In this document: positions 61,931 through 64,000 of the stretch, piece after piece
Layout: every line of letters begins with the position of its first letter
Numbering within the stretch: the first letter of the stretch is position 1
NCBI GenBank assembly: GCA_028284385.1
Contig: JANQRT010000010.1
Span: 62,001 to 126,000, forward strand
Direction: 5' to 3'
DNA: 64,000 bases
DNA from: Opitutaceae bacterium
GTDB taxonomy: Bacteria > Verrucomicrobiota > Verrucomicrobiia > Opitutales > Opitutaceae
Program-made: the position numbers and the translations under genes
Notes under the pieces: model-generated
The model's database searches: none
Seen by the model: the letters and a program-made list of their open reading frames with translations, nothing else
What the model was told of the DNA's origin: nothing

Positions 61931-61971
61931 ACCTCTTTGTTATCTAAAGCCTAAGAACTAGCCCTATTATA

Positions 61972-62289
61972 TTAGCCTTCTTCTAGAACCCTGTTGATCA
62001 CAGAGATAAAATCATGCCAGGCCTGCTTTTCCTTCTCAACCTGTTTACGACCACGAGCAGTCAGCCTGTAAAACTTGGTTACTTTACCCTTTTCCGTTTC
62101 CTCGCGACTTGACTTAACCCATCCCTTCCGTTCCAGCCGATGCAGCGCTGGATACATCGAGCCCTGTCCTACATTGAGCATCTCGTTGGAAAGAAACTGT
62201 ATTCGCTTTACAATGCCATAGCCGTGACGCTTGCCGGAAAGCAGAATGCGCAAAATCAACAGATCCAAGGTACCTTGCTTGAGCTCCAT
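61972..62289 (-). CDS. PadR-family regulator 5
   Basis: A 105-residue PadR repressor. MELKQGTLDLLILRILLSG, KRHGYGIVKRIQFLSNE, QGSMYPALHRLERKGWVKS and TKFYRLTARGRKQ give the HTH, recognition helix and wing. It is the upstream partner of permease 5. A palindrome and a half-site with GACATA lie just before its ATG. Confidence 0.93.
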   Translation of the reverse strand: MELKQGTLDLLILRILLSGKRHGYGIVKRIQFLSNEMLNVGQGSMYPALHRLERKGWVKSSREETEKGKVTKFYRLTARGRKQVEKEKQAWHDFISVINRVLEEG

Positions 62290-62301
62290 ACCTCAAACTT
62301 C

Positions 62302-62336
62302 GACATAGTCTAGAATTTATGTCAAGCTTCGACATA
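62302..62336 (-). promoter_or_regulatory. Operator of PadR regulator 5
   Basis: GACATA, 10 bp, TATGTC (62302-62323) forms an inverted repeat 12 bp before the ATG. A further GACATA half-site lies at 62331-62336, 29 bp from the first, like the spacing in the twin sites of the other PadRs. A minus-strand TTGACA overlaps the right arm of the palindrome. Confidence 0.6.
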
Positions 62337-62496
62337 GATTACTTTGGGGATTGAACCTAGCGAATCTGATCTACTCGCCCTTAATACTGGATACAACCCG
62401 CAAGACTCGAAAACGAGGAGAGATGAAAGCGATCTCCATTGAAGGAGTTAGGTGCAATTTAACCGCTAGAGCTCCCATTAAAGAGTAACAGAGGCG

Positions 62497-64000
62497 TCAC
62501 TCGCTTCGAAGGGCTTCAATCGGATCGACAAGGGTAGCTTTCCTGGCAGGAGCGTAGCTAGCAATAAAGGCCACGGCCAAGAGGAATAGAGAAACGCCAA
62601 TGTATGCTATAGGATCAAGAGGGCTCACCTGGAAAAGAAAATCCGAAAGGCGATCACTGAGTATCCAGGCTCCCATTAGACCTACCGCAATACCGACCAT
62701 CGCCTTGCGGAATCCTTGGCTTAAAATCTTCTTCAGAATCAATGTGCGCGATGCTCCAATGGCAACGCGAATACCGATCTCCTTTACCCGCTGAGAGACA
62801 TCGTATGATAATGTTCCATACACACCGATACCGGATAACAACAAGGCCATCGCGCCGAGAATGCTGATCAAAAGCATGAATGCGCGCCGATCGTTAAGCG
62901 ACTCGTCCACCATTTGGTCTAGCTCTCCAGCCAAGAACAAAGGTAGTTGCGGATCAAGGTCCTTAATATTCTCTCTTGCTAAATCAAGGAGTTCGGAAAA
63001 GCTTCGCTTGCTTCGGACCAGGAAGCTGAACTCTCTGGGGGTGTAGTTGAAATTCAAGGGATAGTATAAAAGCGGGTATCTTCCACTAGTAGCGGAAAGT
63101 CCATCCCCTCGGTCCAAGCCATTGTGACTCACGTTTTCAACGACGCCTATGATCGTGCAGGCGTATTCAGATTTTCGATCGCGTTCATCGTAAACTTGCT
63201 GTCCAATAGGGCTTTGGCCTGGGAAAAAATGCTCGGCGAAATTCCTGTCCACAACAACATTTCGAGTAGGATTCTCGGTATCGGCGGCCGTGAACAATCG
63301 ACCCTCCAAAAGGGGGATCTTCAAAGCCTCGAAGTAGCCTTCCGAAACGAAGACAATATTGCTGCTGTTCGACCCAGCCATCGCGTCCAACTCCGATTTG
63401 CCTGGGAATATAGACCAATTCTGATAGCCTTCACCCTCCAAGGATGGAAGCTTCGTAGCAAGAGCAGCTGACTCGATTCCAGGCAAGCTCCGCAACGAGG
63501 TCTTCAAGCGAGAGTAGAATTGAGATACCTTTTCCCTTGATGAATAGTTCCAGGAGAGCTCCAAGCTCGCGGTTTTCACGTCGCGAGCGTCAAAGCCAGA
63601 GTCCCTGTTCAAAGCGTTGAAGAAGCTCTGCAACAGCAAGCCCGATCCGATCAGGAGAATCAGGCTGAGAGCCAACTGAGAGGAAACGAGGAAGGACCTG
63701 AAATTCACCATGGATCGGCTTGCCGTCGTTTTTCGACTGCTTTCCCGAATGCTAATGGATAATCCTTCCTTGAGAACAGGAACGATGGAAAACACTCCAA
63801 GAAGCAAGGCTATGCCTATCGAAAGAAATAGAACACGCCAAACCGATGTAGCGCTTAATTCAATACTAGACAATCCCGACCAGAGGTCTGGCAAAAGGAA
63901 TTGATTGACCAAGCTCAGTCCCCACCATCCGGCTAGCAAGCCCAGAAGGCAGCTGCCCAAGCTGAGCAGGCCACTCTCGATTAGGACCTGACGAAAGAGA
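62497..64000 (-). CDS. ADOP-type permease 6, N-terminal part beyond the window
   Basis: The frame is open to the right edge, and the residues before the first in-frame start (LFRQVLIESGLLSLGS) match the third-helix region of the other permeases, so this is a truncated view rather than a short gene. About 500 residues are visible: part of the first FtsX unit, TM5 (LVSSQLALSLILLIGSGLLLQ), the second periplasmic domain, and the last FtsX unit ending SYAPARKATLVDPIEALRSE. Its PadR partner, if any, lies outside the window. Confidence 0.88.
   Translation of the reverse strand, partial: LFRQVLIESGLLSLGSCLLGLLAGWWGLSLVNQFLLPDLWSGLSSIELSATSVWRVLFLSIGIALLLGVFSIVPVLKEGLSISIRESSRKTTASRSMVNFRSFLVSSQLALSLILLIGSGLLLQSFFNALNRDSGFDARDVKTASLELSWNYSSREKVSQFYSRLKTSLRSLPGIESAALATKLPSLEGEGYQNWSIFPGKSELDAMAGSNSSNIVFVSEGYFEALKIPLLEGRLFTAADTENPTRNVVVDRNFAEHFFPGQSPIGQQVYDERDRKSEYACTIIGVVENVSHNGLDRGDGLSATSGRYPLLYYPLNFNYTPREFSFLVRSKRSFSELLDLARENIKDLDPQLPLFLAGELDQMVDESLNDRRAFMLLISILGAMALLLSGIGVYGTLSYDVSQRVKEIGIRVAIGASRTLILKKILSQGFRKAMVGIAVGLMGAWILSDRLSDFLFQVSPLDPIAYIGVSLFLLAVAFIASYAPARKATLVDPIEALRSE

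Overview
The window looks like a chromosomal segment of a carbohydrate-degrading Gram-negative bacterium. The best guess is a marine-type Verrucomicrobiota of the Opitutae or Puniceicoccales kind, with Planctomycetota or Lentisphaerota as less likely alternatives. The reasons are five clustered sulfatases, 3-keto-disaccharide hydrolase (DUF1080) proteins, cytochrome c/sorbosone dehydrogenase, lipoprotein and outer-membrane genes, and a tandem array of PadR regulators with ADOP-type permeases. No rRNA, tRNA, CRISPR array, transposase or phage gene was seen. The taxonomic guess is inference from gene content.

Region 1 (1-8.7 kb) holds five formylglycine-type sulfatases and the 5' end of a DUF1080 gene. 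Two of the sulfatases and the DUF1080 gene overlap by ATGA and are probably translationally coupled. A divergent promoter separates the minus-strand genes from the plus-strand fifth sulfatase. Region 2 (8.7-25 kb) holds sugar-oxidation genes: a Gfo/Idh/MocA oxidoreductase, two MDR dehydrogenases, an aldo/keto reductase, an MFS carrier, a two-domain DUF1080 protein, a 1499-residue hybrid two-component sensor, an esterase/SMP-30 fusion and a GH43 glycosidase. Region 3 (25-28.7 kb) is a ribose-type sugar ABC importer: lipoprotein binding protein, double ATPase, permease. Together regions 1-3 read as a sulfated-glycan utilisation locus: desulfation, hydrolysis, uptake, and oxidation or isomerisation of released sugars.

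Region 4 (28.9-44.7 kb) is mixed. It contains a small exported helical protein, a cyclophilin lipoprotein with a duplicated insert, a PQQ-type sugar dehydrogenase with a cytochrome c domain, an FkbM methyltransferase, phosphoenolpyruvate carboxylase, an outer-membrane barrel with a hybrid histidine kinase, a three-gene DUF4266-like lipoprotein/thioredoxin-barrel/thioredoxin cluster, and a PQQ-propeller protein.

Region 5 (44.7-64 kb) is a one-directional array of large FtsX/MacB-like permeases: five complete, one cut by the window edge. Each complete one is preceded by its own PadR regulator. Each PadR gene has its own palindromic operator pair or long palindrome overlapping its promoter, and the operator sequence differs from module to module. 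Two small membrane-protein genes with near-perfect sigma-54 promoters lie divergently from PadR genes. One of these is intact. The other belongs to a decayed module in which a PadR gene that lost its start codon is fused to a permease fragment. No ABC ATPase or membrane-fusion protein is visible near the array.
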